Source of the DNA: Candidatus Doudnabacteria bacterium
GTDB lineage: Bacteria; Patescibacteriota; Doudnabacteria; UBA920
Assembly: GCA_016218585.1 (NCBI GenBank)
Contig: JACRDK010000022.1
Location: 1-57,139, forward strand
Reading direction: 5' to 3'
Length of the DNA: 57,139 nucleotides
A model generated the notes under the pieces. The model saw only the letters and a list, made by a program, of their open reading frames with translations. It was not told the origin of the DNA and made no database searches. Below are positions 56,701 to 57,139 of this stretch, piece by piece. Position numbers and translations under genes: made by a program. The first letter of the stretch is position 1. Each line of letters starts with the position of its first letter.

Positions 56701-57139
56701 CTAACTCCGGACGTAACCGCTCCAACTGTATCTTTAACCTCTCCATCTTCCGGCACGGTAAGCGGCAGTGTCACTGTCTCTGCCACAGCCTCAGACCCTA
56801 GCATAGGAGGGGCTATTACTTCCGGCCTGTCTTTGCTTACCATAACAATAGACGGTACTGTATATGCCACTTCTTCTTTGGGTAGTTTAAGTAAAACCTT
56901 AGACACCACCAGTCTGACTAACGCTAGTCATAGCATTGTAGCTACAGCTAAAGACAGTGCCGGTAACCAAGCTTCTTCTAACACAACAACTATTACCATA
57001 AACAACGCCCCGGCTGCTAAATATCCAAGACTAATAACCCTAACCTCACTAGAAGGACTGTCTGCCATCCCAAGCAATCAAAGCATAACAGTAACTATTC
57101 TCTCAGGAAGCACAGTCCTGGAAACCCAAACCCTAACCC
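53794..57139 (+). CDS. giant secreted FN3/beta-helix protein (partial)
   Basis: The frame is open from ATG 53794 to the window edge, at least 1115 residues. Signal peptide MNRFKQGLIVFTILTLSLIQ then TSQA; an N-terminal beta-rich domain to ~residue 250; FN3 repeats 1 (DNA ~54556-54832) and 2 (~54850-55128); a pectate-lyase-like right-handed beta-helix domain beginning GDTVVVYPGTYNESV (~55200-56390); FN3 repeat 3 (~56416-56690); then an Ig-like domain (TLTSPSSGTVSG-type). Probable adhesin or polysaccharide-binding/degrading surface protein. FN3 repeats 2 and 3 are near-identical at DNA level although separated by 1.3 kb, which suggests recent duplication or gene conversion. No C-terminal anchor is visible because the gene is cut. 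Confidence 0.88.
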   Translation, partial: MNRFKQGLIVFTILTLSLIQTSQALTLQEIISGQQGQVLGASTPVRIGSTQTSSYGKTLTFTASGGVAQGHTIVVSVVTTGIDPTASGWTSCSDSAGNTYSRDAAVFNGIGAVICSAYVTTALSAGATITITFSSNDGLSGAAYDLSPTISTGRINVTGTASNGYGSAMTVAASTAVTSASIVLGVFATGATQSSFTNCTGLDANVANGQGRNLNTCWAEASSGTPSLTMNLASATSGASLLVGYTESAGTPPPADTTAPTVPTNLSATAVSASGINLSWTASTDAVGVAGYKIYRNGSLLATSNSQLTTFSDSGLSASTNYSYTVAAYDAAGNNSSQSSSASATTQAAAAPDTTAPTVPTGLSATAISSSAINLSWTASTDAVGVAGYKIYRNGSLLTTTNSQLTTYSDTGLAASTSYSYTVAAYDAAGNNSSQSSSASATTQAQASGNCSAANIRCVGSGQEYTTISAAAAATVAGDTVVVYPGTYNESVTISRSGSSGNKITYQGFLPGSSCPSTTYSDINSRGFRPAPTVIMNGFTVSASYIRIDCFNTNGNGVLDITQPNIHDVESVNNYSAAGAGGSVGVSLNDQLTLATSAQNIYVGYNFISGGGYGVLQKCRNCKYEYNEFYQMNPGSSGADGDYARIFGNDITFYKNYMHGNDRNLCGGTDCHIDCFQTFAYTADFPAYNITIDSNVCFNASEGVIATNESKLSVFHDWTIKNNLIAHAPLNYYGAQCMIISDITNVTVINNTCSDAGVTTYANTTTGIHRNNIHERVGTYLAYRMIGGANVTADHNLLYDTGYTYTSSGDVVNKSPLFVNSSIDDYHLQSTSPAVNAGANIGLSVDISGASRPQGAGYDIGAYEYASGGSNPPPDTTAPTVPTGLSATAISSSAINLSWTASTDAVGVTGYKIYRNGSLLATNNSTATTYSNTGLTSSTSYSYTVAAFDAAGNTSAQSSSASATTQAPPLTPDVTAPTVSLTSPSSGTVSGSVTVSATASDPSIGGAITSGLSLLTITIDGTVYATSSLGSLSKTLDTTSLTNASHSIVATAKDSAGNQASSNTTTITINNAPAAKYPRLITLTSLEGLSAIPSNQSITVTILSGSTVLETQTLT

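Overview
The window looks like a chromosome segment from an uncultured candidate-phyla-radiation bacterium (Patescibacteria, most likely Parcubacteria). That placement is an inference. It rests on short compact housekeeping genes, an EF-P whose tip lacks the usual lysine, a trmD cluster without rimM, many short type IV pilins with a shared C-terminal signature, surface proteins built from Ig, FN3 and beta-helix modules, and a high share of small orphan genes. There is no phage, insertion sequence or CRISPR array. Two tRNAs (Leu-CAG and Lys-UUU) carry an encoded CCA end. A third likely RNA is a stand-alone structured transcript near 6 kb.

Layout. 1-0.85 kb: end of a surface Ig-like protein. 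0.95-3.0 kb (minus): efp, rpsR, ssb, rpsF. 3.2-10.7 kb: a patchwork of orphan small genes with strong Shine-Dalgarno (SD) sites and strong terminators, set between housekeeping genes (ychF, phosphomannomutase, trpS). 10.8-18.2 kb (minus): membrane protein, RNase J behind a roughly 400-nt leader, tRNA-Leu, peptide-binding protein, secG, uvrC. 18.2-25.5 kb (plus): small orphan genes, uvrA, rpsP-khpA-orphan-trmD-rluD-rplS. 25.6-27.1 kb: orphan genes and Mn/Fe superoxide dismutase. 27.4-33.6 kb (plus): RNase Y, ymdB, methyltransferase, membrane protein, yraN, nusA, clpP. 33.7-35.0 kb: two pilins. 35.1-41.5 kb: CIRCE-controlled hrcA-grpE-orphan-dnaK-metzincin-DUF3467-dnaJ chaperone cluster. 41.6-45.7 kb: membrane proteins, a lone response regulator, an RlmI-like methyltransferase, tRNA-Lys, a third pilin. 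45.7-48.2 kb: a large unknown protein, then micro-ORFs, terminators and zinc-ribbon orphans. 48.2-53.7 kb: an AbrB-type regulator with a palindromic operator and a MacAB-like ABC export operon. 53.8 kb to the end: a secreted FN3/beta-helix protein that runs off the window.

Two expression styles coexist. Housekeeping genes mostly lack SD sites; several appear leaderless, with the ATG 6-10 nt after a -10 box, and many are preceded by an 80-110 bp repeat whose right arm ends almost at the start codon. The orphan genes have consensus promoters, hairpin leaders, strong SD sites (three inside a self-complementary hairpin) and strong terminators.

The most unusual signal is the set of repeats. At least six word families form intergenic inverted repeats between a stop codon and the next start. 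Each is built from short A/T- or GCGGA-rich words in one arm and their complements in the other. The same words occur in frame inside coding regions of pgm, uvrC, ychF, trmD, rluD, grpE, dnaK, nusA and an rRNA-methyltransferase-like gene, where they appear to encode extra loops or tails. The architecture recalls Rickettsia palindromic elements, but I know of no named family for it.
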